Origin: Silene noctiflora
Taxonomy: Eukaryota > Streptophyta > Magnoliopsida > Caryophyllales > Caryophyllaceae
Reading direction: 5' to 3'
DNA length: 64,000 nucleotides
Assembly: GCA_009801015.1 (NCBI GenBank)
Contig: VHZZ01000031.1
Span: 118,982 to 182,981, forward strand
Below are positions 1-10,688 of this stretch, one piece after another. The translations under genes and the position numbers were made by a program. The first letter of the stretch is position 1, and each line of letters starts with the position of its first letter. Below the pieces are notes generated by a model. It had not been told where the DNA came from and searched no databases. It saw only the letters and a list, made by a program, of their open reading frames with translations.

Positions 1-131
1 TTTAAACTATTTATTTAAATGATGTTTCTTTATTGTCTAATGATATACATTGCCTAGTGAAACCGAGATGGTAACACCTTTATACTCGAGGTGGCATTGG
101 TAAGGCACTTTGGAGTGTGGGGGTGTTACAT
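1..131 (+). mobile_element. LTR retroelement fossil: 3' end of an LTR
   Basis: The sequence ends in GGGGGTGTTACA, a TG...CA type LTR terminus. Its last 100 bases match, in reverse complement and with many differences, the outer end of the LTR at 55273-56581 (shared blocks include the ATATACATTGCC and AACCGAGATGGTA regions). It is therefore a second, diverged copy of the same LTR family, cut by the window edge. Only the terminal part is visible, so I cannot tell a solo LTR from the end of a longer copy. It is probably a Ty3/gypsy-type element, by analogy with the 55-kb copy. Confidence 0.6.
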
Positions 132-800
132 TAACCTTCTGAATCGATAAATTTCATCAATTTTCCAAAATCCATGACATATTTTGTTTGTCAGTTTTGC
201 CACAATGCATTTAAATAACTATCGGTTGTTTTGAACCCTCTGATACAACTAATGAATGAAGTATATAACTTGTTTTGTTTGTTTTTAATGTTATTAGAAA
301 AGTTCTCTTAAGGCCTCTACAAGTCTCTATATCAAACCATATGCTTCTTCCGTTACCCTGGAATACTTTTTTATGGTATGGAGTGATTACGATGCGAATT
401 CCGTGACTTTTTATCTCTAGGCCTAGTCGACTAGACTACCGTTCATAATAACATTTGGAATCGATAGTTTTCCCCCTTTTTCCAAATCCGTGACAAATTT
501 TGCCGAAACATGGTCAGTCTTCCCACTATGGATTATAAATTATAATGATTATCTGGTGTTTAGAACCCTCTTATACGTTTTAGAATGGAGTAAACATGTT
601 TTTTCTTTTATTTCCAACATGGCTAAAAAAGTATTCTAAAGGCATCTTATTCGATGTCTCTATTTCAAACCATATGACCCATCGGTTACTAGATCATTTT
701 TATATGTTAAGGAATGAATGTGGTACAAAGTTATTGTCATTTTATTCCGGAGCCCAGTTGGCTCTAAAGTCGAGATAAAGACTCTGGATAAAAACTTTCA
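132..800. repeat. Diverged two-unit tandem repeat, about 320-330 bp per unit
   Basis: Two units can be aligned by eye. GAATCGATA near 141 recurs near 458. The block around TCTCTATATCAAACCATATG at 324 recurs near 657, and the GAACCCTCT..ATAC block at about 232 recurs near 566. Spacing is about 317-333 bp and the copies are strongly diverged. The repeat starts right after the LTR end, so it may be untranslated retroelement DNA or a decayed satellite. No gene is seen from 132 to 1010. Confidence 0.5.
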
Positions 801-1010
801 GAATTGACAATTTTCTAATCTATAAAAGGTGCGTTTTGTGGTTATGGGTAAGTTTCATATTTGAGTTGTTAACCTATGAATCTATGATCTATAAGACTAT
901 AACCAAGGAGGCGTAGATCTCATCCCCTGATGGCCTCAAATTTACGAGAACCCTGCCAAATACTAAAGATTATGTTATCCGCAATGATACCATATATGTT
1001 AAGGCTACTC

Positions 1011-1571
1011 CTAGTGAAAGATAGTGACATTGTATCCAACAATGGCATCTCCAGTTTTGAAGTCAATCCAGTTAGTATGGGCCAAAGCATACCCGCGGGC
1101 CATCCTGAAAAATCCAGTACCTCCAAGAATAGGCATTTCCCTTACATTATGCATGACCGGGTTTCGCCCCATTATACTGATAGAGCTATCATTATATTGT
1201 CCATCAGAGAATGTGTAACTTAAGGCCATAATTAGCCCTACGTCGCCTTGACTGGCCGACCCGTATAGTCCTTGCGCCCTCCCGACGATCTTGGATTTTG
1301 GATCCGGTCCAATTGTAAGCGGGTCATCGGCCATCATGAGCATCCCAAATTTGGTTTGAGATGAGTGCGGTTTAAGGGGTTGGGCCACCTGGATTGCGGA
1401 CGGAGACTTACCACTTAAGGTGTCGTGGAAGTAGAACCGTAGGGTGGTTGTACGTTGTTTCCCAGATTCTACTGTTTTAGCCCATGTTTGTGATTCAGCA
1501 TTACTTTTCGCTAAAGCCCAAGATGCATTTACCACAAGGACAGTGAAAATCACGTATTTTACTAGTAACAT
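1011..1571 (-). CDS. Dirigent protein, copy 1 (intronless)
   Basis: The product is a 186-residue secreted dirigent-domain protein. Family members bind phenoxy radicals in the cell wall and steer stereoselective coupling of monolignols and related phenols; they have no oxidase activity of their own. A signal peptide covers about residues 1-21 (hydrophobic VIFTVLVVNASWALA). The domain follows with the family landmarks FYFHD (about 46-50), GRAQGLYG, GRNPV and REMPILGGTGFFRMARGYA, and ends NVTIFH. Length and the single exon are normal for the family. There are N-glycosylation sequons (NDSS and NVT). A similar gene lies about 700 bp further along on the same strand, so the pair looks like a tandem duplication. 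Sequence alone does not show which phenol is coupled or the stereochemistry. Confidence 0.93.
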   Translation of the reverse strand: MLLVKYVIFTVLVVNASWALAKSNAESQTWAKTVESGKQRTTTLRFYFHDTLSGKSPSAIQVAQPLKPHSSQTKFGMLMMADDPLTIGPDPKSKIVGRAQGLYGSASQGDVGLIMALSYTFSDGQYNDSSISIMGRNPVMHNVREMPILGGTGFFRMARGYALAHTNWIDFKTGDAIVGYNVTIFH

Positions 1572-2286
1572 TTTGAAAAATAGGTAGGTATAATAAAGAA
1601 ATAGTGACCCTAATGAAAATATTGGTAGATAAATATTAATATGTGCATATATGCATATATAACAAGATAATTGTGGAATTCCTTGAACATGATATATTTA
1701 GAACATTAGAAATAGGCTTGCCTCCTCAACTTACAACTTCTTTGGTTGGAAAAAGAGTATCAAAGTCTAAATTGAAAAAAAAGGTAGTAGAATTTGTTGC
1801 TTTATCTTTGATTAGTCCATATTTTTTTTAGGATGAGACTATATTTAGTCTTTAATCATCTAATTTTACAATAATCCTTTCAGATGTGTACGGATAAAAA
1901 TAGTTTGAGAAACAGTAACTAGAGGCGTGAATGTCCAATTGATTTGGAGCATGTATTTATAAAATCAATTGTACCCTCCCTGATCTTTGAATAGATTGGT
2001 GTCATATTCAACCAAAATAAAAAGCATCAATCCATTTCCGGACTCTTGTGCCCCATCCTGTGTCTTACCGCCTTAATAATGTTTATGTGTCCAATATGAA
2101 TTACCTAAGCCAAAATTATATGGAAATTATATGTTTTTGAAGTTTGACTTTCGTCTTAGGTAACTACCAACACAACACGTTAGAGGATTCAATGTTTTTT
2201 TATGATGGAGACATGTTACCAGCAAATGTAAAGATTATTTTATTTGCAATCCAAGAAACGATAATATAAATGACAATGAAAAATAT
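1572..2286. other. Spacer between the two dirigent genes
   Basis: AT-rich DNA that should hold the promoter of copy 1 (reading leftwards from 1572) and the 3' UTR of copy 2. I see no coding exon, tRNA or clear repeat in it. Confidence 0.5.
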
Positions 2287-2865
2287 TTAATGGAAAATAG
2301 TGAGATTATATCCAACAACAGCATTCAAGGAAGTAGTATTAATAAAGTAAGTTTGGGCCAAAGCATACCCTCGGGCCATCCTAAATAGTCCAGTCCCACC
2401 AACAACCGGCATTTCTCTAACGGGCTGAGTGACCAAGTTTCGGCCCAAAATGCTAACGGAGCTCCCATTGTAGACGCCTTCAAAGAAGACGTAAGTGAAG
2501 GACATGAATAAGCTACGATCAGTCATGGAGGATCTTCCCCACATCCCTTGAGCTCGACCTACTAGTTTCGAAGTCGGGTTTGGATCCATGGTAAGCGGCT
2601 CATCAGCCATGAACAACTTGCCAAAGCCGGTAACACCCGGGGAGGCGTCTTCGGGCTGGGCTATCTTGACTGCAGTGAGAGCGTCTCCGGTGATGTTGTC
2701 ATGGAAGTAGAATTGCAGGATGGTTTTGTGCTCATTGTGGCTATGAGAAACGGTTTTGGCCCATTTTACGTGGCCGGGTTCAGCCGAAGCCCGTTGTGTG
2801 TATCCTACAATGGCTGTTATAGCTAAAAAGTGGAAGATTTGAAGTAGGAGGGTAATCTTTGTCAT
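2287..2865 (-). CDS. Dirigent protein, copy 2 (intronless)
   Basis: A 192-residue dirigent protein and tandem relative of the gene at 1011-1571. The N-terminus is hydrophobic (about residues 4-22, ITLLLQIFHFLAITAIVGY), as expected for secretion to the apoplast. Landmarks are FYFHD (about 52-56), GRAQGMWG, LGRNLV, and VREMPVVGGTGLFRMARGYA, with the same NLTIFH end. It shares the motif order of copy 1 but differs at many positions, so the duplication is not recent. It has NITG, NGSS, NTTS and NLTI sequons. A good TATA box lies 46-54 bp upstream. It is probably involved in lignan or lignin phenol coupling; the substrate is unknown. Confidence 0.93.
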   Translation of the reverse strand: MTKITLLLQIFHFLAITAIVGYTQRASAEPGHVKWAKTVSHSHNEHKTILQFYFHDNITGDALTAVKIAQPEDASPGVTGFGKLFMADEPLTMDPNPTSKLVGRAQGMWGRSSMTDRSLFMSFTYVFFEGVYNGSSVSILGRNLVTQPVREMPVVGGTGLFRMARGYALAQTYFINTTSLNAVVGYNLTIFH

Positions 2866-2910
2866 CTCTGATGGCTTAATTTGTAGTGTATTAGGATGAG
2901 TTTGAAAGCC

Positions 2911-2919
2911 ATTTTATAT
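2911..2919 (-). promoter_or_regulatory. TATA box of dirigent copy 2
   Basis: On the minus strand the sequence reads AATATAAAAT, about 50 bp before the ATG at 2865. That leaves a 5' leader of roughly 20-25 bases. Confidence 0.55.
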
Positions 2920-3191
2920 TATGCTATTGAGATGACATTGGACAAACACCTTGCAACTCCCACGTATTTTAAAATTATTACATCTACATTATGTTAGACC
3001 ATCTAAGAGTAAATACATATTATATTACATTATTTACGGAATACTGGACATATTTTAAGCTATGAATCATTTTCGACAGCTGCTATCTCACAGGATATAC
3101 AGGAATACCACCAATAGTCCAATACTCACCTCATTGCCAGAAGAGGCCGGTGACATACACAAACTAAACGGTCCCTTCATAATTGTCAACA

Positions 3192-4480
3192 TCCCCTATA
3201 TACTAAAAGATTAACAAAGCTAAAATTTTTCCGCCTAATACACATTCTACTATCTATTTTTAGTCATATTCTTTACCATATATAAGAAATCTCAAAAGGT
3301 TTCCCTCGAAACTCCATTTACAAATAAGGAAAATTTTCACTCCAAACTCTATTTACTTAAATAAGTAAACAAATGAACATTAAACTATTATTTTTTCATT
3401 AAAATATAACTTTTATCAAATTAAAACAATTTTTAATTAAAATTTCCTATATACTAAAAGATTAACACATCTTAAAAAATCCCGCTCAAAATTCCCGCCC
3501 ATGTATGTTAAGAGTATTGAAAAATTACGCTCAATGTTATATTCTGACTAATTCTTATTCTCTAAATATATTCTACCTACATCTTTTCTAATTCTTATAT
3601 TCTTATATATTCTCTAAATATATATTCTGATTTACACAATAATCATCAATCTCTACCTAGACCAAATTCCCGACCTTCTTAATAATATAATATATAATAG
3701 TTCCAAACTCCTTATCTTTTCAATCTCTACCATAAATACAGAAATACATACAAATATTGTTTTCACCGATTTCTTTTCTACCTCTTACTAATATCATATT
3801 AGTACATCCCCTATATACTAAAAGATTAACAAGTCTAGGATAATCCCGCTCAACTGCTCTCTTGTGAAGAATATTCACTTCTATTTTCAGCAATAATATA
3901 TTGTCAATTAATAAATATTCTCTTCTAATTTCAGCAATAATATTTAGTACATTAATTTGGTTTCATTAATTGGCAAAATTTTGCTAGAAAAATATGTTAT
4001 TCTTACAAAATCTTTCTGACTAATCCGATTCCATTAATTAAAATTTTTTATTATTTTAAAAATCAAAAATATAGAGATGTAATTTGTTAAATTTTTTAAA
4101 TCAATTTCTAATTTTTTTTTCCAAATCAACTTCAAATAAATTATCAGACATCTAAAATACCTTTTATGTAACTTCCATGTAAGCCAAAATTCATAAAAAA
4201 ATACAAAAAATAATTTCTCAATTCTACTATTAGCTGATTCAAAATTCGGCTTAATACAAAATTTTATAATAGTAAATTTATTAAATGTAAAAATGTTTAA
4301 TTTTAATTACATCTTCCTCTAACACACCCCTTTACAAATACCGTATTGTAGTACGGGATCTATACTGGTTATAACATTAAATTAAAAGTACGGTTAATTT
4401 ATTCAAATGATTTTATTGAGGCTGCCTCTTTATAAACCAAATCTAAAAAATGTCGTGCTATAACACGAGATCTATACTAG
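3192..4480 (+). mobile_element. Nested Helitron fragments (rolling-circle DNA transposons)
   Basis: Three near-identical 5' ends occur at 3192, 3445 and 3807, each TC(CC)CTATATACTAAAAGATTAAC, the usual plant Helitron start. Two 3' ends follow. One ends CTGG|T at 4368 after a CCGTA...TACGG hairpin; the other ends CTAG|T at 4480 after a CGTG...CACG hairpin. The simplest reading is an outer element at 3192-4480 with one or two related elements inserted in it. All are non-autonomous, with no Rep/helicase coding, and AT-rich inside. Confidence 0.75.
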
Positions 4481-5453
4481 TTTAAAATTAATTTATTAAG
4501 CTGTCCTCCAATAATTGCATAACAACGTGAATACACGAGCGAATCTAGGATTTAAATGATTGATAACAAAAAACCCTATTTTAAATGATTGATAACAAAA
4601 AAAAAAAGAATTGAATGAATTTTCTTCGAGTTTCATGGAGTGCTAAGATTTAGTTCCAAGATGGGCCGAAGTGAAATTTTTTATAGAACATTTAAAGGCC
4701 GAATTAGTCAGTTCGTGGTTTGGATTTAAGACCGTCAGGCGTCACGCGTCAGCATCAATATCTCTATTATTGAAGGGCTAATGACTAAATTACTAATGAG
4801 GCCTGTAGGGTTTGTTGATTGATATTCTGTAGCCACAAATGCGTATCTATTTTAAGTTTTTAATCGTATACTACTTGAAACGAAACGCACCCTTTATTTA
4901 TTCAGCAAGTGCTTGCGAAGGATATATCCGTCATAAATGAGGACAGAGAATTTGTGTTATTTTTTAGTAGATAAATAAAGAAACTATCCTTAATTAAATA
5001 ATTACTAACAAAAAATTTCAAAATATGACATTAATTAAGGACCATTACTTAATATATGAAATGAAAAATACAATACGAGTATTAGAGAAATAAAAGAAAG
5101 TCCTCGATAGATATGATCGACTTAGGTAGCCCTCCTAGGAAACATTGATTAAAGTCTAAGTATAAGTGTGTGATTATACTCTTGGTCTTACGTGCTCTAT
5201 GGGAGCATTGCCGAAGAGCTTTCTTATCCTCATCATCATCATATAACAAATTTTAAAGAAAACAGAAAAAAACATACCCCTAATTTGAAGGGCATGGATC
5301 CCACCAACCTGGTGTAGTGGTGTGTGGATAACAAAAATAATCCACCTCTTACTTTTTTGGGATTATGATTAGTAAAATAAATTTAATTTTGTGTTAGAGT
5401 AGTATAGCTTGGTTGAAAGTAAATGATGATCAAATCATGAATGAATCCATGAG
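4481..5453. other. Intergenic DNA and NAC 3' flank
   Basis: No coding exon seen. The part near 5300-5453 is probably the 3' UTR of the NAC gene, which reads leftwards. A short direct repeat (AAATGATTGATAACAAAAAA) occurs twice around 4553 and 4584. Confidence 0.4.
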
Positions 5454-8400
5454 TCAATCTTCTAAAGGCAGAGGAATTGAATTGACTTGAGTAGAGCAAA
5501 GATCAAAGATGTCTTCAAACATGACTGATCCTTTCATATATTCCTTGAATTTGTCACATCCAATTGTCTCTTGATGATGATTATGATTATGATGATGATG
5601 ATGATCAATGGGCTTGAATATTGTTGTTCCTGATATGTTTATTTGTGGAAAATCTTCCATCCCTAAGGCTGGCATGTTCAAGTAATTACTTGCCATCTGC
5701 ATATCCTGCAAACCCATTATTTTTCATCATCACTTTCTATCCCTTCATTCTAAAATCTATAATGTCAACTTTAAATCTTAAATAACGCCAAATTATTTTC
5801 TACAAGGCCGATAGATGGCCTTTTTAATATTATCATCGCACTATCTGTCTAAGAGCATGCTTGACCTTACTTCTCAAAAATGAGTTTGATTTAAGTGACG
5901 TAAAACAAGGGGAAAAGGTGACAAGATGTTGAATTAGTAGTGATCTGAGTCAAAAGAAATTATAGAAGTTGGTGAAGAAAGGTAGTTAAGCAGTGATAGA
6001 GTGTAAGAGATCTGAAGAAGCAAATGAAAGCTTTATCAAAAGGAGGAGAAGGGAAGTTTATTTCATACTTTTAGGATCAAAAGAGATACTCAAACGGCTT
6101 ATCTTTGTTGGACCATTCCCAGTTTATAAGAGACCTTCAACTTCCTTTTCTTTTTATGTTATATGAACAAATCATTAGTTTCCTCATTCTCGATTCCTTT
6201 TGTTTTTAATAATCTAAAGTTTTTTCATCTAAGACCTCGAGGAAAAAAAAACCAAATTTGAAAAAATAACGGTTTTCAAATTTACATTCTATACTTAATT
6301 ACTCCCTCCATCCCGCTTTTATTATCCTCTTTTTCCCTAAATTTCATTCCAAAATTAGGGCTGGGCAACTTTAGATCCGAACCGAACTGAATTCTTTTAG
6401 GTCCGCCCCTCGACCCACATTTTTTTGGATTTCAGTCTTCCGTCTGGTCCGGTCCAAGACCGGTTATTTTAGGTCTGGATCAAAAAGACCAAATTTGAAG
6501 GGTTTTCAAGATTAATCTTTATTAATCCATTGAGTAGTTTACTAATTTACCTTCAGAAGAAATTACAAACTCAATACTAACGATTGTTTAAATCAAATGA
6601 TAATTTGATTATTTATTATGTTTGACTTGGCTGAATATTTAGTGCATAATTATTAGTCACAAATCATAGTTTTCGGTTCGCTTAGGTCTAAAACCGGACC
6701 AAGTCAAATATTTCGGGTTCGATCGGTCTGGTCCAAGACCGAAAGGTTTAAGTCCGGTTTTCGGTCCACAAAATTCACGATTTCGGTCATGGATCCTGAC
6801 CGGTTTGGTCCGGTCCGGGACCAATGCTCACCCCTAGACCAAAATAATTGTCCTATTTCTAATTTAATATGGTAAATGAGTGAACTATCAATATTGCCGA
6901 TAATCTTTTAACTATCCACCCCCTTGTCAAAATGACATTGTCCTCCATTCTTCGGGATTAAAGAGATAAAGTTGTAAATTTTCTCAAATTTCTTAAATCC
7001 TTCCAAAATGGAAAGTAGGACAATAAAATTGGAATGGAGGGAGAATATTATTGTACACTTTGTAATTAAACAGTAGCTTATTTGATAGTGCATTTAAGCT
7101 AATTTATTTTTATCAAAGTAGCTTATTTTGACTAATATTTCAATTAATTATGTTTTTTTGTACCAAGTGTTTGGCCAATGACATTTAATTTAGCTAAAAT
7201 AAAAATTACTCAGAGCAATATAAAACATAAGGTAAATTATAATAATTTAGTTTAACTTTTACTAAATATAATTAATATTTGATATATAACAGTAAACATG
7301 TTCTTTATATGACTAATTCACTCAGCACATAAATGATAAATTACTTTTTTCATCGAAAAATAACATAAAAGCAAGAAGCATTTAATGTGCCTGATTTAGG
7401 GCCGCATTCTTATAAAGCATAAAAAATGTTTTTTCCCCCACCATATTTACTTTATTTCAATGTTAATACTTCCCACATAAGAGAAAAAAACAACAACGGT
7501 AAGGTCTAATGTGAATTGGAAAATTTATGCAGTAGTAAGAACTAATACTTGTATAAACCTTTTTTCCTAAAATAAAAAATAAAAATAAGTAGAGATATCT
7601 AAATTAGTACTCTCTTTGTCTTAATAGAATGTTCTATATTCTTTAGGAAGAATATAAATAAGGTAAATAAATTAGAGATTAAGGGACGAGTAGTTTATCT
7701 AAACAAATAAACTATCTGAAATAAATGTTATCTAGGTTTAGTAGATTTCAGGTACTTGAATTAATTTTATTTTCCTACTTTACCCCTTCTATCTATTATA
7801 TTAAATTATTATCATATCTTTTTATGTCATTTTACCAAAAATAGCTATCTTTTGAGCTAGTTTGCCAAATATTCTTTTACATGATCATCAGTTATCTTAT
7901 CAGCTCCTAATTTTCAACTACCTTATCAGTTACCTTTTCAGGTTTTAATTAACTTTTAGTTCATCAATTTTATCTGCCCCATTTATTCATATTATCATGG
8001 AATTGAGTTGTAAACGTGTTACACGCATGGCAAGACAACTATGCTCCTATCTACAACAACATCGTCACAGTGTACAGTTTACGTAAATTTTATTTTGAGC
8101 GAGGAACGAAAATAAAGCAAATATAAACTCTTGACCATGACGAGTAAATATATATAATCTCTATATTTGTAGCATGCCATACAAAAAATTATTATTGAAA
8201 ATGTGAACCTTATTGCAAAAAAAAAAAAAAAAGTATGTATACCTGGATAAAAGTAGATGGACAATCCAATGCAAAAGGGTAGAAATTAGAGGAACTGTTA
8301 GCTTCATCAGTGGTGAAAAATGGTGTTTGAAGATCATGATCGTTACTTAAAGCACTTCCTGTAGGTGTTAATTCTTGATTAGTGAGCTCTGATGAAGTTT

Positions 8401-10688
8401 CGGAAGGAAACTTTGAAAAACCATCAACTCCATCTTCATACACTTCCCTTTCTCTTGAAGCTTCATCGTTGCATCCTGCATTTTCGTCTCTAATCCTTGC
8501 TGTCACTTGCATCGTTTTCTTGAATACCCGGCATAAAGCATACGACTCCTGTAGTTATACAATAAAAACAAATTTAAAAAATTAAAAAATTAGGGCACCA
8601 ACATATAATTAACTATGCACTTAAATAATAAATCTAATGTTTAAGATTAACTACTGGCCTGGTCCATGATTGGCTAAATTTTAAAATATAATGAATAGTG
8701 CAAGTATAATCGTGTGTACTCACAAGTCACAAATCAATAAATCATAGCTAAAAAACTTATGTATTGGTGCAATCTTTTATTATTTATTTACCTTTTATTT
8801 TCTTTATAAGAGATATTTTAATTAGAATAAAGTAATGATTTGGACGGAGTGAGTAATACACTAATCAAGTCTTATTATTAGAATAACGATATAATAAGGT
8901 ATTATAATTGCGAAAAAAAGGGAAAAAGGAATAATTTAGGATGTGAAAGGTGCCTGAAAAGAAGAGAAGGGTTAAGAAAAGAAGGTAGTAAAAATGGTAA
9001 TTTAGGAATGATGAAAGCAAATTACATCTAGTCTAGGTTAGAAAGGCGTGATTAGAAATTTAAATAAGGAACAAAATAAAGATGAAGATGATGATTGCAT
9101 GCATGATGGATGTCGAGTACTACTGTACTACATACATAGGTTCGCTGGATATCATGCATATAATCATTATTTTCCTCTGAAACTTGTCATGCAACGTTCT
9201 TTTGCTTTGATTCCCTCGCTCTAATCCTTTATTTTATGAATTAAACGCTCTAATCTACTTGTACTCCCAAACTTTGCAAACCCTAATTACGCTTACCATA
9301 CCTTTGCTCCTCCCACAATCTCCTCCCTCATCTACACGGAGTAATATTTTTTCGGGGTTTTCTACGTAATACCTCTGTGTTTATTTGAATTCCACGTGGT
9401 GTTCCACATTTTTTAATAACATCATTACTACTCCTAAACTAGTAAATAGTTCTTAAAATACCTGAAATACTAAAAATCGAGTTTTAAAATAGTTTAATTT
9501 TATAAAGAAAGTATTGATACGAAACATCATGTAAATGTTTTCTCAACGGGAAGCTTAGGGGTACACAAATTATTGCCAAAAGAACAACAAAAAGTGTGTT
9601 TACTAAACATTTTATACGGGTAAGTTAGAGCGTTTTTGGTATTTTAAGAGATTTTGTTAAGTTTAAGAATACCTGTTTTTGAAAAACTAGGGATATATAC
9701 CACATGAAATTTGAAAAAACACCATGGTATCAAGTAAAAATACCCTATTTTTTCAAAACTGAAAATTCACAAGCTAATTAACCCTCTCTCAAATTGCAAG
9801 TTACAATATCATTAAGCTTTATAGACGAGTACAACTCTACTCTAATACCATACCTAAAGTCGTTTTTTAAAATTGAAATATCGATTCTGACTAAAACTAA
9901 GTTAAAATTTAGTCAAGATTGAGCCACGAATTCACTTCATTCTCAACTCATAAAGATTGATTGACACTTTTTCTTAATCCAGGCCATATAAAAATATGGT
10001 AGGTTAATGTTCAATATATACTCGGAATAAATAAATTACGTTATCTACAATACGAGTATATCATAAATGTACAACAGTTAAAGTTTTGGAAAGACAAGAA
10101 GGGTTTGATTTAAGAACCTTAAGGGAAGGAGTGGAGCCAGAAAGAGAGTCAAGAAGGCGGTATTCGTGCATAACCCAATTAGTACGAATACCATGAGGTG
10201 CTCTTCCTTTATAATACACTAACGTCTTCTTCATCCCAACCGGTTTCTTCTGCGAGTGAACAGGCCGGTCCTTTCCGGTGGCCTTCCAATACCCGGCTTT
10301 TGTTGCTCGGTTCGTCCTCGATCCATTTGGGTACTTCCTGTCTCTTGGGCTGAAGAAATACCACTCCATGTCCTTCCCCGGCAAATACGACTTGTCTACA
10401 TACATTCATAACCCACAAAATCGATCTTAAACGTTAACTTTTAGTTAAATAAACGATCAGGTACATATATACTTTGTTAAGTAAACAACACATAGTTACT
10501 AATGCTACAAACAAATTGTGTATATATATACCTGGTAGATCCCATGGTTCACACTTGTAAAGATCAATTTCAGGGATGATCTCAAGCTCGATTTTGCGAC
10601 CGGTGATCTTCCTCTCAAGGTAGTAAGCAACAAGTTCTTCATCAGTTGGGTGAAACCTAAATCCTGGTGGTAAACTCACTGGCGCCAT
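5454..10688 (-). CDS. NAC036: NAC domain transcription factor, NAC036-like, four exons
   Basis: This is a nuclear DNA-binding regulator of 330 residues. Exons on the minus strand are 10688-10532, 10395-10118, 8548-8243 and 5705-5454. Splice phases (1, 0, 0) all fit and the total is 993 bases. The NAC domain fills the first 160 residues: [77 protein letters not shown], then [11 protein letters not shown], whose codons begin exon 3. The [10 protein letters not shown] start and the [15 protein letters not shown] junction match Arabidopsis NAC036 (At2g17040), as I remember it. The C-terminus is acidic and serine-rich, with a histidine/asparagine-rich tract ([11 protein letters not shown]) in exon 4. 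Introns 2 (1.6 kb) and 3 (2.5 kb) are large and carry repeats. NAC036 affects stature and leaf growth in Arabidopsis; a similar role here is inference. Confidence 0.9.
6302..7043. mobile_element. Stowaway-like MITE in NAC intron 3, split by another element
   Basis: The left end CTCCCTCCATCCC follows TA, and the right end GGAATGGAGGGAG is its inverted match, as in Tc1/mariner-type Stowaway MITEs. The interior is split by a second element (6356-6837). Without that insert the MITE would be about 260 bp. The right TA target base pair is altered to AA. Confidence 0.65.
6356..6837. mobile_element. hAT-like MITE inserted in the Stowaway MITE
   Basis: The ends TAGGGCTGGGCA and TGCTCACCCCTA are imperfect inverted repeats. 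Flanks are TCCAAAAT on the left and ACCAAAAT on the right, a 7/8 match that suggests an 8-bp hAT-type target duplication. The inside is rich in GGTCCGGTCC/GACCGG motifs. There is no coding sequence. Confidence 0.55.
8549..10117 (-). other. NAC intron 2 (1.57 kb)
   Basis: The donor GTTCTT follows PSLK at 10118 and the acceptor ACTACAG precedes GAGTCGTATG at 8548. Inside it is AT-rich with no coding exon seen. A short stretch at 8840-8855 resembles one end of a Stowaway MITE (GGACGGAGTGAGTAATAC), without a partner. Confidence 0.7.
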
